Shown piece after piece: positions 24,864-33,608 of a DNA stretch of 64,000 bases (positions are counted from its first letter, which is position 1; each line of letters begins with the position of its first letter). The DNA comes from Flavobacteriaceae bacterium D16 (lineage in GTDB: Bacteria > Bacteroidota > Bacteroidia > Flavobacteriales > Flavobacteriaceae). The DNA lies in assembly GCA_021295155.1 (NCBI GenBank), contig JAJTJC010000036.1:1271690-1335689 (forward strand). The letters run 5' to 3'. Position numbers and translations under genes: made by a program. Under the pieces are notes generated by a model. That model was not told the origin of the DNA and did no database searches. It worked only from the letters and a program-made list of their open reading frames with translations.

Positions 24864-26011
24864 TACGCACTGCAGATCGTTTACATACCGTTGAAGAATA
24901 CTATTTTTCACGGAAACTCAGGGAAGTAAGGCAGCTAATGGCTGAAGGGAAGCCCATTATCAATATGGGTATTGGGAGTCCAGACCTGTCTCCTTCCGAT
25001 GCTGTAATAGCTTCCTTGCAAGAATCGGTAGGCGAGGCGGGAGCCCATCAGTACCAGAGCTATCAGGGCTTGCCTGAACTCCGTGAAACCATATCCCGTT
25101 TTTACATGGATAAGTTTGGGGTGAATGCAGATCCCGCAAGTGAAATTCTTCCTCTGATGGGGTCTAAGGAAGGCATTATGCATATTAGTATGGCTTTTCT
25201 GAATGAAGGTGATGAGGTACTGATCCCCAATCCCGGATATCCCACCTACAGCGCAGTAACCAAGCTGGTTGGCGCTAAACCCAGACAATATTCTCTTTCT
25301 GAAGAAGAAGGTTGGTTCCCGGACCTGAATCATTTAGAACAAGATGATCTGGAAAAGGTCAAACTTATGTGGGTGAGTTATCCCCATATGCCTACTGGAG
25401 CAACAGCAACACCAGAGCAATTATCTGCGCTGGTGGCATTCGCCCAAAGAAATGATATTCTTTTGGTTAACGACAATCCTTACAGCTTTGTACTGAGCAA
25501 GAACCCGATAAGTTTATTATCTATTCCCGGTGCCGGATCTGTAGCATTAGAATTGAATTCCCTAAGCAAAACTTTTAACATGGCAGGCTGGCGAGTAGGC
25601 ATGGTCCTTGGAAATGCTCATTATTTAAAAGCGATATTAAAGGTAAAGAGTAATATGGATTCGGGGATGTTCTACGGTATCCAAAAAGGAGCAATTGCCG
25701 CTTTGAAAAGCGGTACGGAATGGTTTGAAAAACTGGACGAAATATATCAGAAAAGACGAGCGCTTATGTTTGAGGTAGCTGATCTTTTGGGCTGCCACTA
25801 CGATAAGAAAGCCGTGGGTATGTTTGTTTGGTGTAAGCTGCCTACAAATGCCCCGGATGCTGAATCCTTCATTGACGACCTGCTCTATCAAAAAGATGTT
25901 TTTATCGCTCCAGGAACTATTTTTGGCAGCAATGGACAGGGCTATATTCGCTTGTCCCTTTGTGTAAAAGAAGAAAAAATAAAAGAAGCTATAGCCAGAC
26001 TTAAGAATTAA
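24860..26011 (+). CDS. Class I/II PLP aminotransferase (probable aromatic/aspartate type)
   Basis: 383 residues from a GTG that overlaps the pheA stop. Fold-type I aminotransferase: INMGIGSPDLSPSD near residue 35, NPGYPTYSAV near 126, NDNPYSFVLS near 200, and the PLP lysine in NSLSKTFNMAGWRVG near residue 237. Placed between pheA and tyrA, it most likely performs the last transamination to Phe and Tyr, although relatives act on aspartate, LL-diaminopimelate or prephenate, and substrate preference is not visible. No regulator site within the gene was noted. Confidence 0.9.
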   Translation: MIRTADRLHTVEEYYFSRKLREVRQLMAEGKPIINMGIGSPDLSPSDAVIASLQESVGEAGAHQYQSYQGLPELRETISRFYMDKFGVNADPASEILPLMGSKEGIMHISMAFLNEGDEVLIPNPGYPTYSAVTKLVGAKPRQYSLSEEEGWFPDLNHLEQDDLEKVKLMWVSYPHMPTGATATPEQLSALVAFAQRNDILLVNDNPYSFVLSKNPISLLSIPGAGSVALELNSLSKTFNMAGWRVGMVLGNAHYLKAILKVKSNMDSGMFYGIQKGAIAALKSGTEWFEKLDEIYQKRRALMFEVADLLGCHYDKKAVGMFVWCKLPTNAPDAESFIDDLLYQKDVFIAPGTIFGSNGQGYIRLSLCVKEEKIKEAIARLKN

Positions 26012-26036
26012 GCTCGGCAGTGTAGTAGAAGAGATC

Positions 26037-26897
26037 ATGAATGTATTTATAATAGGAATAGGATTAATAGGCGGTTCTCTGGCAAGGGATATCCGTAAGT
26101 ATTACCCTGAGGCCAGACTTTACGGGATAGACCTTGATCCGGCTCACCTCAAAGTAGCCCTGGAATTAGGACTTATTGACGAGGCCTCGGATTACGATGG
26201 GCTTTCCGATGCTGATCTGGTTATCCTCACTATTCCTGTTGATGCCATGGTTAATGAGTTACCCCTGGTGCTGGAGCATGTAGGTGAAGAAACCCTGGTG
26301 CTGGACGCCGGTTCTACGAAGGCCGAAATCTGCCAGTTTGTGGCGGATCATCCCAAAAGACGAAACTATTTGGCGTGTCACCCAATTGCGGGAACGGAGT
26401 TCTCAGGACCCTCTGCAGCTTTGGAGGGGCTTTTTGATGGGAAGACCAATATTATTTGTGAAGTTGAGAAAACGGCATTTAAGTTACAGGAATATGGCCT
26501 GGAAATCTTTAGAAAGCTGGGGATGCGGATCCGGTATATGAACCCGGAGGCCCATGACAAGCATATAGCTTATGTATCTCACCTATCCCACATCAGTTCC
26601 TTTATGTTGGGTAAAACAGTTATTGAAAAGGAAAAGAATGAACGTGATATCTTTGACATGGCGGGGAGTGGATTTGAGAGCACTGTAAGACTGGCCAAGA
26701 GTTCACCAGCCATGTGGACCCCAATATTTGAACAAAACAAAGTAAACGTAATAGAAACACTGGAAGAGTACATCCAAAATCTGCAACAATTCAGGCAGAA
26801 GCTTGTGGATAATGACTTTCAGGGCATTTTTAAGGAAATGGACGATACCAACCGGATAAAAGCAATCCTGGATGGAATCCCACTAAACAAAAAATAA
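26037..26897 (+). CDS. tyrA: Prephenate dehydrogenase
   Basis: 286 residues. The Rossmann NAD-binding motif GIGLIGGSLARDI (residues ~7-19) begins the protein and fixes the start. The catalytic His and neighbours lie in LACHPIAGTEFSGP near residue 118, and the helical C-terminal half contains HDKHIAYVSHLSH. Oxidatively decarboxylates prephenate to hydroxyphenylpyruvate toward Tyr. No ACT or chorismate mutase domain is attached; the mutase is fused to DAHP synthase in the next gene. It is 25 bases after the aminotransferase gene and 10 bases before the next one, inside the attenuated operon. Confidence 0.95.
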   Translation: MNVFIIGIGLIGGSLARDIRKYYPEARLYGIDLDPAHLKVALELGLIDEASDYDGLSDADLVILTIPVDAMVNELPLVLEHVGEETLVLDAGSTKAEICQFVADHPKRRNYLACHPIAGTEFSGPSAALEGLFDGKTNIICEVEKTAFKLQEYGLEIFRKLGMRIRYMNPEAHDKHIAYVSHLSHISSFMLGKTVIEKEKNERDIFDMAGSGFESTVRLAKSSPAMWTPIFEQNKVNVIETLEEYIQNLQQFRQKLVDNDFQGIFKEMDDTNRIKAILDGIPLNKK

Positions 26898-26907
26898 AAT
26901 CAAAACA

Positions 26908-27990
26908 ATGGAAAATACAAAACAACTCAAATCCTGGCTGGACGATATGGAACTTCCACATCCTTTGGTCATTGCAGGACCCTGTAGTGCTGAAACTGAA
27001 GAACAGGTCCTCAAAATTGCTCATGAGTTAAAAGATACAGATGTAAATTATTACCGGGCTGGTATCTGGAAGCCGCGTACCCGTCCCGGAAATTTTGAAG
27101 GGGTTGGCGCAATTGGCCTCAAATGGCTCCAGAAAGTCAAGAAAGAAACCGGTCTCAAGACGGCTACCGAAGTAGCCAATAAGGCGCATGTAGACCTTGC
27201 TCTGGAACACGATATAGACCTCCTCTGGATAGGTGCCCGTTCTACAGTGAGCCCATTCATAGTGCAGGAAATAGCAGATGCCCTGAAGGGAACTGATAAA
27301 GTGGTTCTGGTTAAAAACCCGGTTAATCCCGATTTGTCACTTTGGTTGGGGGCGGTAGAGCGCTTGCATAAAGCCGATATCAATAAACTGGGTGTAATAC
27401 ACAGAGGTTTTTCCTCCTATAGGAAAACCAAGTATAGAAACATACCGGAATGGCAGCTGGCTATTGAATTGCAAACCAGATTCCCTGATTTACCCCTGAT
27501 AAACGACCCTTCGCATATCTGTGGTAAGCGGGATCTTATCTTTGACGTATCCCAAACGGCTCTGGATTTGAATTATGATGGCCTAATGATAGAAACCCAT
27601 ATAGACCCCGATAATGCATGGAGTGATGCTGCCCAGCAAGTTACTCCTAAAGCACTTGTTCAGATTATGGAAGACCTTAAGATAAGAAAGGTGACCGATC
27701 AGGAAGCCGAATACAGAAATAAGCTTGGAAACTTAAGAGCACAAATCGACGTGATTGACAACCAGCTCCTTGATATACTTGGAAAACGGATGGAAGTTTC
27801 CGATGAGATCGGACAGTTGAAGAAGCAAAGGAATGTAGCCGTGTTGCAAACCAATCGCTGGAACGCCATTTTAGGTAAAATGATCCTTGAGGGGGAAACC
27901 AAAGGCCTGAGTGAAGAGTTTGTACTTCGTATGTTCAAGGCCATCCACCAGGAATCTATCAATCACCAGGAAAAGATTATTAACGCCTGA
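26908..27990 (+). CDS. Bifunctional DAHP synthase / chorismate mutase
   Basis: 360 residues. The N-terminal ~265 residues are a KDO8P/DAHP synthase-type TIM barrel: IAGPCSAETEE near residue 22, YRAGIWKPRTRPGNFEG near 50, DLLWIGARST, and the metal region NDPSHICGKRD near 200. The C-terminal ~95 residues are an AroQ-type chorismate mutase: LGNLRAQIDVIDNQLLDILG near 274, with RMEVSDEIGQLKK following. The protein combines the first step of the shikimate pathway with the chorismate-to-prephenate step, which lets prephenate regulate entry. It ends the operon, with a terminator after it. Confidence 0.95.
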   Translation: MENTKQLKSWLDDMELPHPLVIAGPCSAETEEQVLKIAHELKDTDVNYYRAGIWKPRTRPGNFEGVGAIGLKWLQKVKKETGLKTATEVANKAHVDLALEHDIDLLWIGARSTVSPFIVQEIADALKGTDKVVLVKNPVNPDLSLWLGAVERLHKADINKLGVIHRGFSSYRKTKYRNIPEWQLAIELQTRFPDLPLINDPSHICGKRDLIFDVSQTALDLNYDGLMIETHIDPDNAWSDAAQQVTPKALVQIMEDLKIRKVTDQEAEYRNKLGNLRAQIDVIDNQLLDILGKRMEVSDEIGQLKKQRNVAVLQTNRWNAILGKMILEGETKGLSEEFVLRMFKAIHQESINHQEKIINA

Positions 27991-28015
27991 GGATGGAGAT
28001 TTAGCTGCCAATTTT

Positions 28016-28045
28016 AAAACCTCCTCTTTTTTTGGAGGTTTTTTT
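28016..28045 (+). terminator. Terminator of the aromatic operon
   Basis: AAAACCTCC (28016-28024) pairs with GGAGGTTTT (28034-28042), T-rich loop, then a T-run. Confidence 0.9.
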
Positions 28046-28107
28046 AGCCAAACTGTAACATTTTTAATGAGGCCAGGTCTTTATTGGGAACCTTAATGCA
28101 AAAAACA

Positions 28108-28782
28108 ATGAAAAAAATACTAACTGTTTGCCTTTTTTTAGTTGCAACGGCAGGGTTTAGCCAGCGCATTGTGGATAAAGAAGTAGGGGACTTTCACGAA
28201 ATAAAGGTGTATGACCTGATTGAAGTTAACCTGATCAAATCTGATGAGAACCGAATTTTTATCAAGGGTGAAAATGTGGATGAAATCAAATTTGTAAACA
28301 AAGACGGGGTGTTAAAACTCAAAATGCAGCTTGACAAAAAGTTCCAGGGGGAAGACACCCTGATAGAAGTCTACTATACCGATTTAGAAATCATAGACGG
28401 TAATGAAGGGGCAAGGATCGTTGCTAATGAATTGGTCAAACAGGACCGGATTGAAATTCGAGTACAGGAAGGTGCCAGTATCCGATTGGGCCTGGAAGTA
28501 CAAAATGTGGATATTAGAGCTGTTACCGGTGGGATTGTTGAAGCTTCAGGCCTTGCTACCAATCAGTTTGTAGTTATCAATACCGGAGGTATAGTGGAAG
28601 CCAGGGATTTGAAATCGGAAGAGGCAAGCGTAAAGATATCTGCAGGTGGTGAAGCGGAGTTATATGTATCTGAAAAGGTAGATATCAATGTGAGGGCAGG
28701 TGGTGATGTTCATGTTTATGGAAACCCCAGGGAGGTGAACAAAAACACTTTTGCCGGTGGAAGAATTTATATTCAGGATTAG
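28108..28782 (+). CDS. Secreted head-GIN (DUF2807) domain protein
   Basis: 224 residues from ATG 28108, which opens a standard signal peptide (MKKILTVCLFLVATAGFSQ); an in-frame ATG at 28096 would add four residues. The mature part starts with the head-GIN pattern VGDFHEIKVYDLIEVNLIKS and continues in short Gly/Asn-turned strands (AVTGGIVEASG, NTGGIVEARD, AGGDVHVYG), suggesting a beta-helix. Function unknown, exported. It is the second such protein in the window and lacks the lipobox of the first. Flanked by strong terminators, so it is monocistronic. Confidence 0.82.
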   Translation: MKKILTVCLFLVATAGFSQRIVDKEVGDFHEIKVYDLIEVNLIKSDENRIFIKGENVDEIKFVNKDGVLKLKMQLDKKFQGEDTLIEVYYTDLEIIDGNEGARIVANELVKQDRIEIRVQEGASIRLGLEVQNVDIRAVTGGIVEASGLATNQFVVINTGGIVEARDLKSEEASVKISAGGEAELYVSEKVDINVRAGGDVHVYGNPREVNKNTFAGGRIYIQD

Positions 28783-28794
28783 TTAAGTTTTATC

Positions 28795-28828
28795 TAAAAA
28801 AAACCTGGCTTCAAGGCCAGGTTTTTTT
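28795..28828. terminator. Bidirectional terminator
   Basis: CCTGGC (28804-28809) pairs with GCCAGG (28816-28821), with A-run before and T-run after. It lies between convergent genes. Confidence 0.9.
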
Positions 28829-28839
28829 GTGGATTTATA

Positions 28840-29280
28840 TTACTTCTTAAAGATATATCGTGTAATAAAAATTCCCTGTCCGTCTCCTTTACCACCGTCA
28901 CTTTCAACGGCACTGGTCACGAAAGCCAATTCCCATCCGTTTGCCACCATATCGTTAATCATGGAGGTCAACAGGGCATCATTTGCCGCAATATTCTGAA
29001 ACCGGATACCCCCCAGGTTAAAAAAGTTAAGTAATTTGGTTTCCTCGAAGTTTTTAACACGGATGTCTCCCCTTTTAGATTTGTTCCGGGAATTGTCTTC
29101 CTCAGTCTGAACGCTGGTATATTCGGTGTAGTCTTTATCTTCCATTGCATTCACAATACGCGAACGTCCCAACCCATTAGGCACAATGGATTCTACACTG
29201 GTAATTACCTTGAATTGCTGAGCATGCATCTCAAATGAAGCAGCAAGGCATATGAAAAGGATAAAAAGGATTTTCTTCAT
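28840..29280 (-). CDS. Conserved exported protein of unknown function
   Basis: 146 residues from the ATG at 29280, which opens a signal peptide (MKKILFILFICLAASFEMHAQQ). The longer frame upstream has no signal and no support. The mature part is soluble with mixed charges, and its second half (NGWELAFVTSAVES then GIFITRYIFKK) resembles the DUF4177-like 'W-E-L' strand pattern seen in small secreted Bacteroidota proteins. No catalytic motif. It is divergent from rsgA across 107 bases. Confidence 0.7.
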   Translation of the reverse strand: MKKILFILFICLAASFEMHAQQFKVITSVESIVPNGLGRSRIVNAMEDKDYTEYTSVQTEEDNSRNKSKRGDIRVKNFEETKLLNFFNLGGIRFQNIAANDALLTSMINDMVANGWELAFVTSAVESDGGKGDGQGIFITRYIFKK

Positions 29281-29316
29281 AATTATGTTTTTTTGTTTTA
29301 ATGAATTGTTTGCTAT

Positions 29317-29344
29317 CAAAGTTAGCCTAATGAGTAAACGCAAA
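29317..29344 (-). promoter_or_regulatory. Promoter of the exported-protein gene
   Basis: On the minus strand TTTG (29344-29341), 16 bases, TAACTTTG (29324-29317), a full match to TAnnTTTG with a slightly short spacer. It lies 37 bases from the start codon. Confidence 0.5.
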
Positions 29345-29387
29345 GTTGTAGTATTATTGTTTCTTTGTAAAAGAGTTTTCAACAGCA

Positions 29388-30335
29388 ATGCAAGGAACGG
29401 TATACAAATCCACAGGAAGCTGGTACACGGTTAAAACAGCCGAGGGGGAAACCTATAACTGCCGGATTAAGGGGAAGTTCCGTATCAAGGGATTAAAAAG
29501 CACCAATCCGGTGGCAGTTGGGGATCAGGTAGAGTTCCAGGTGGAAGCTATTGGCGATGAAACGGTGGGAATCATATCCGCGATTCAGGATCGCAAAAAT
29601 TACATCGTTCGAAAGTCCGTCAAGCTTTCCAAGCAAATCCATATCATAGCCGCCAATATTGATCAGGTATTTCTATTGATCACCCTCAAAGAACCTAAAA
29701 CCTATACCATCTTTATCGATCGCTTGCTGGCAACTGCCGAGGCCTATGACATACCAGCTGTACTGCTGTTCAACAAAATTGACCTCTATGAAGGGGAGGC
29801 ACTGGAGGAATTACAATATCTATCAGGGATATACAGGGAAATAGGTTATACCTGCATTGAAATTTCTGCAAAAACAGACAAAAACCTGGATATGGTGGTT
29901 GATTTGATGAAAGGTAAGACGAGCATGTTTGCGGGTCACTCTGGGGTTGGAAAGTCTACTCTTATCAATGTTATTGCACCTGAACTAAACCTAAAGACAT
30001 CTGAAATTTCAGAACAGCATCTACAGGGTCAGCATACCACAACTTTTGCTGAGATGTATGACCTGGAGATAGGGGCGAAGATTATTGATACTCCCGGGAT
30101 CAGAGGTTTTGGCATGGTTGATATGGAGAAGGATGAAATTGGCGACTATTTTCCGGAAATTCTGGCGCTTAAAGGCGATTGTAAATTTAACAATTGCCTC
30201 CACCTTGATGAACCTAAGTGTGCAATCAAGGATGCTTTGGAAAAGGACGAGATTTCCCGAAGCCGCTACCGCTCCTATGTGCAGATGGTAACAGGCGAGG
30301 ACGATACCTACAGAATGGATAATTACGAAGCCTGA
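29388..30335 (+). CDS. rsgA: Small-subunit ribosome biogenesis GTPase
   Basis: 315-residue circularly permuted GTPase that checks 30S subunit maturation. An N-terminal OB fold (residues 1-70) is followed by permuted G motifs: NKIDLYEG (G4) near 125, EISAKTDKN (G5) near 161, AGHSGVGKSTLIN (G1) near 182, and DTPGIRGFG (G3) near 230. The C-terminal zinc knuckle appears as CKFNNCLHLDEPKCA near 265. It is followed by dtd with a TGATG overlap, so rsgA, dtd and the MazG-like gene form one coupled unit. Confidence 0.97.
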   Translation: MQGTVYKSTGSWYTVKTAEGETYNCRIKGKFRIKGLKSTNPVAVGDQVEFQVEAIGDETVGIISAIQDRKNYIVRKSVKLSKQIHIIAANIDQVFLLITLKEPKTYTIFIDRLLATAEAYDIPAVLLFNKIDLYEGEALEELQYLSGIYREIGYTCIEISAKTDKNLDMVVDLMKGKTSMFAGHSGVGKSTLINVIAPELNLKTSEISEQHLQGQHTTTFAEMYDLEIGAKIIDTPGIRGFGMVDMEKDEIGDYFPEILALKGDCKFNNCLHLDEPKCAIKDALEKDEISRSRYRSYVQMVTGEDDTYRMDNYEA

Positions 30336-30790
30336 TGCGAGTTGTATTACAAAGAGTAAGCCATGCCAGTGTTACTGTGTCCCGCAAGCAGACGGGTAAA
30401 ATTGGTACCGGCCTGCTGATCTTATTGGGTATTGAAGACGCTGATACTACAGAGGATATTACCTGGCTCAGCCGTAAAGTGGTAAACCTCCGTATATTCA
30501 ATGACGAGCAGGGTGTTATGAATCGATCGGTTATTGAGGTAGGTGGGGATGTGCTGGTGGTGAGTCAGTTTACACTGCACGCTTCAACCAAAAAAGGGAA
30601 TCGGCCCTCCTATATAAGGGCTTCCAGACCAGAGGTGGCTATCCCAATTTATGAGGCCTTTCTGGCACAATTGGGCAAAGACCTGGGTAAACCTGTTGCC
30701 GCTGGCATTTTTGGTGCTGATATGAAGGTTGAGCTTTTGAATGATGGCCCGGTTACTATTTTTATAGATTCTAAAAACAAAGATTTATGA
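30335..30790 (+). CDS. dtd: D-aminoacyl-tRNA deacylase
   Basis: 151 residues, the standard size. Starts MRVVLQRVSHASVTV. The catalytic motifs SQFTLHAS near residue 78 and the Gly-cisPro-type segment NDGPVTIFIDS near the C-terminus (residue ~138) are intact. Removes D-amino acids mischarged on tRNA. Overlaps rsgA by one base and the MazG-like gene by four bases. Confidence 0.95.
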   Translation: MRVVLQRVSHASVTVSRKQTGKIGTGLLILLGIEDADTTEDITWLSRKVVNLRIFNDEQGVMNRSVIEVGGDVLVVSQFTLHASTKKGNRPSYIRASRPEVAIPIYEAFLAQLGKDLGKPVAAGIFGADMKVELLNDGPVTIFIDSKNKDL

Positions 30791-31113
30791 ATATTGAAAA
30801 CGCACAAACAGCAGTTGATGAGTGGATTCGTAACCATGGTGTGCGCTATTTTAACGAATTGACCAATATGGCACAGCTTACCGAGGAAGTAGGTGAGGTG
30901 GCGCGTATTATTGCTCGTAGATACGGAGAGCAAAGTGAAAAAGAGTCTGACAAGACCAAAGACCTTGGAGAGGAACTTGCGGATGTACTTTTTGTAGTGC
31001 TTTGTTTGGCTAACCAAACGGGTATAGATCTACAGGAAGCTTTTGACAGGAAACTGCAATTAAAAGCAGAGCGTGATCACGATAGACATCAGCGCAACAA
31101 AAAACTAAAATAG
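30787..31113 (+). CDS. MazG-like nucleotide pyrophosphohydrolase
   Basis: 108 residues of the all-alpha MazG/dUTPase-like superfamily. The metal-binding pattern is complete: LTEEVGEVARIIARRYGE (ExxE) at residues ~35-52 and GEELADVLFVVLC (ExxD) at ~66-78. Members hydrolyse non-canonical or house-cleaning nucleoside triphosphates; the exact substrate is unknown. The ATG overlaps the dtd stop (ATGA). Confidence 0.9.
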   Translation: MNIENAQTAVDEWIRNHGVRYFNELTNMAQLTEEVGEVARIIARRYGEQSEKESDKTKDLGEELADVLFVVLCLANQTGIDLQEAFDRKLQLKAERDHDRHQRNKKLK

Positions 31114-31174
31114 CACTATTTTTATCCCGGATCCATTAAGGATCTCAGGGAAACTAACCAATTCATACGATCTC

Positions 31175-32407
31175 TTGAGGTTTACCATTTCTACGCCCCA
31201 CGGACAGCAGATAAAAGCGAATATAACGATTACCGGTTCTAAAAGTGAATCGAATCGCCTATTGCTCTTGCAGGCTTTATATTCTGGTATTGCCATAAAA
31301 AACTTGTCCAATGCAGACGATGTCCGGGTTATGCAAAAAGGGCTTTTGCTTAAGCAAGGTGAAGTAGATATTCATCATGCGGGCACGGCTATGCGATTTC
31401 TCACGGCCTATTTTAGCACGCTTGAAGGTGCAGATGTTGTTCTTACGGGTTCTGCCCGAATGCGGGAGCGTCCCATTGGTATTCTGGTGGAGGCTTTACG
31501 CGAATTGGGCGGCCAGATTACCTATTTGGAAAATGAAGGATACCCACCATTGGGTATTCGTGGAGGCACCCTGACTAAGAGCAGTATCTCCCTGCCTGCA
31601 AATGTTAGCAGTCAGTATATTTCTGCACTGCTTCTGGTAGCTCCATCCCTGGAGAAAGGATTGACCCTGAATCTGGAAGGACAGATTACTTCGGTGCCCT
31701 ATATCCGGATGACCCTGAAGTTACTTGAAGAACTGGGGATTGCTACTGAGTTTAAAGGACAACAGATTCGGGTATTTCCTCAAACACATGTTGAACCAAA
31801 GGAAGTTGTTGTGGAGTCTGATTGGAGCTCTGCCTCATACTTTTATAGCATCATAGCTATGAGTGAGCCAGGTTCGGAGATTAGCTTATCTTCATATAAA
31901 ACGGATAGTTTACAGGGCGATAGTGTCTTGCAACAGATATTTACGGATTTCGGGCTAGAAACCCGTTTTGAAGGTCACACCATCAGACTTATTAAAGTGG
32001 GGCCACCAAAAATCACTCACTTGGATTGCAACCTTACCGAAGCACCTGATCTGGCTCAGACCCTGGCGGTAAGCTGTTTTGGGTTAGGTATTTCCTGTAC
32101 CCTTAGCGGACTGCATACCCTGAAAATCAAGGAGACAGATCGTTTACTTGCCTTGGAAACTGAAATAACCAAACTCGGCGGACAAATTTCAACAACTAAA
32201 AACGCATTGAAACTTGAATCTCGGAATACCCTGAATTCTGGTGTCTGCATTGATACCTATAATGATCATCGCATGGCCATGGCCTTTGCACCCCTTGCCA
32301 TGTATACCGAAATCTGCATTAATGATGCAGGGGTAGTATCTAAGTCGTACCCGGACTTTTGGGAAGATCTGAAAACCCTTTCTTTTGAAATCCAGGAGGT
32401 TTCCTAG
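31175..32407 (+). CDS. aroA: 3-phosphoshikimate 1-carboxyvinyltransferase (EPSP synthase)
   Basis: 410 residues, transferring enolpyruvate from PEP to shikimate-3-phosphate. The start is TTG at 31175: it opens MRFTISTPHG, and no ATG precedes the conserved SKSESNRLLLLQAL motif near residue 23. Also visible are HAGTAMRFLTAYF near 67, RMRERPIG near 91, the ADLAQTL-like APDLAQTLAVSC, KIKETDRLLAL near 318, and DTYNDHRMAMAFA near 362. At 410 residues it is slightly shorter than the 430-residue norm but holds all active-site regions. It is the only shikimate-pathway gene here besides the DAHP synthase at 26908. Confidence 0.95.
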   Translation: MRFTISTPHGQQIKANITITGSKSESNRLLLLQALYSGIAIKNLSNADDVRVMQKGLLLKQGEVDIHHAGTAMRFLTAYFSTLEGADVVLTGSARMRERPIGILVEALRELGGQITYLENEGYPPLGIRGGTLTKSSISLPANVSSQYISALLLVAPSLEKGLTLNLEGQITSVPYIRMTLKLLEELGIATEFKGQQIRVFPQTHVEPKEVVVESDWSSASYFYSIIAMSEPGSEISLSSYKTDSLQGDSVLQQIFTDFGLETRFEGHTIRLIKVGPPKITHLDCNLTEAPDLAQTLAVSCFGLGISCTLSGLHTLKIKETDRLLALETEITKLGGQISTTKNALKLESRNTLNSGVCIDTYNDHRMAMAFAPLAMYTEICINDAGVVSKSYPDFWEDLKTLSFEIQEVS

Positions 32408-32425
32408 CATTTCTAAGACAATTAC

Positions 32426-32457
32426 TTGACAACCCCCGGTGCCAGGTTGTATATTTG
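32426..32457 (+). promoter_or_regulatory. Promoter of queA
   Basis: TTG (32426-32428), 21 bases, TATATTTG (32450-32457). An exact fit to the Flavobacterium-type promoter; the start near 32464 gives a ~25-base leader. Confidence 0.75.
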
Positions 32458-32488
32458 CACCTTCTAAAATCCGAACAAAAAGGACCCT

Positions 32489-33538
32489 ATGAAATTATCT
32501 CACTTCAATTTTGAATTACCTAAAGATTTATTGGCGGAATATCCTGCGGAGAACAGGGATGAGTCTAAACTGATGGTCATCCACAGGGATACAGGTAAGA
32601 TAGAACACAAGATGTTCAAAGATCTTATCGATTATTTCGATGAAGACGATGTGATGGTGATCAACAATACTAAGGTATTTCCGGCTAGACTATTTGGTAA
32701 TAAGGAAAAAACAGGAGCCAGGATTGAAGTGTTCCTCCTCCGTGAATTAAATGAAGAGCAGAGGCTTTGGGATGTATTGGTTGATCCTGCAAGAAAGATA
32801 AGGATAGGGAACAAGCTCTATTTTGGAGAAGATGAAAGTCTGGTGGCTGAGGTAATAGATAATACTACTTCCAGAGGAAGAACCCTCCGTTTCCTTTATG
32901 ATGGTTCTTACACCGATTTCAGAAGGAAATTAAGGGAACTGGGAGAGACACCCCTGCCCAAATATATTAAGCGTGAGGTAGAACCCGAGGATGAAAAGAG
33001 GTATCAGACTATCTATGCCAAACACGAAGGTGCTGTTGCTGCACCTACCGCAGGTCTACACTTTTCTAAGCACTTGCTTAAGCGATTGGAGATCAAGGGT
33101 GTTCAGTTTGCAGAACTTACATTGCACGTCGGTCTGGGTACTTTTAACCCTGTTGAGGTAGAAGACCTTTCCAAACATAAAATGGATAGTGAGGAGCTGG
33201 TTATTGATGAAAAGGCCACAGAAATTGTCAACAATGCTAAGACCAACAAGAGGAAGGTATGCGCAGTGGGAACAACGGTTATGCGAGGTTTGGAAAGCGC
33301 AGTATCTTCAGAAAGGACTCTGAATACCTTTGAAGGCTGGACCAATAAATTTATTTTCCCACCTTATGAGTTCAGCATTGCAAATGCAATGATAACTAAC
33401 TTCCATTTACCGAAGTCCACTTTACTTATGATGGTTTCTGCATTTGTTGGGCACGATCTTATGAAACGTGCCTATAAGGAAGCTATCCTGGAACAGTACC
33501 GCTTTTATTCCTACGGGGATGCGATGCTGATTTTATAG
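32489..33538 (+). CDS. queA: S-adenosylmethionine:tRNA ribosyltransferase-isomerase
   Basis: 349 residues. Adds the ribosyl group of SAM to preQ1-tRNA to form epoxyqueuosine. Signs are [22 protein letters not shown] at the N-terminus, [16 protein letters not shown] near residue 54, [14 protein letters not shown] near 180, the [11 protein letters not shown] motif near 212, and [17 protein letters not shown] near 305. Length and order are typical. It follows a strong promoter and is separated from aroA by 81 bases, so it is independently transcribed, possibly with rlmN. Confidence 0.97.
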   Translation: MKLSHFNFELPKDLLAEYPAENRDESKLMVIHRDTGKIEHKMFKDLIDYFDEDDVMVINNTKVFPARLFGNKEKTGARIEVFLLRELNEEQRLWDVLVDPARKIRIGNKLYFGEDESLVAEVIDNTTSRGRTLRFLYDGSYTDFRRKLRELGETPLPKYIKREVEPEDEKRYQTIYAKHEGAVAAPTAGLHFSKHLLKRLEIKGVQFAELTLHVGLGTFNPVEVEDLSKHKMDSEELVIDEKATEIVNNAKTNKRKVCAVGTTVMRGLESAVSSERTLNTFEGWTNKFIFPPYEFSIANAMITNFHLPKSTLLMMVSAFVGHDLMKRAYKEAILEQYRFYSYGDAMLIL

Positions 33539-33608
33539 GAGTTACCAGTATCGTCCGGTGGAAGCATTACATTGAAAAGCAGGACAGGATTTTCAACAAG
33601 CTGCAGTA

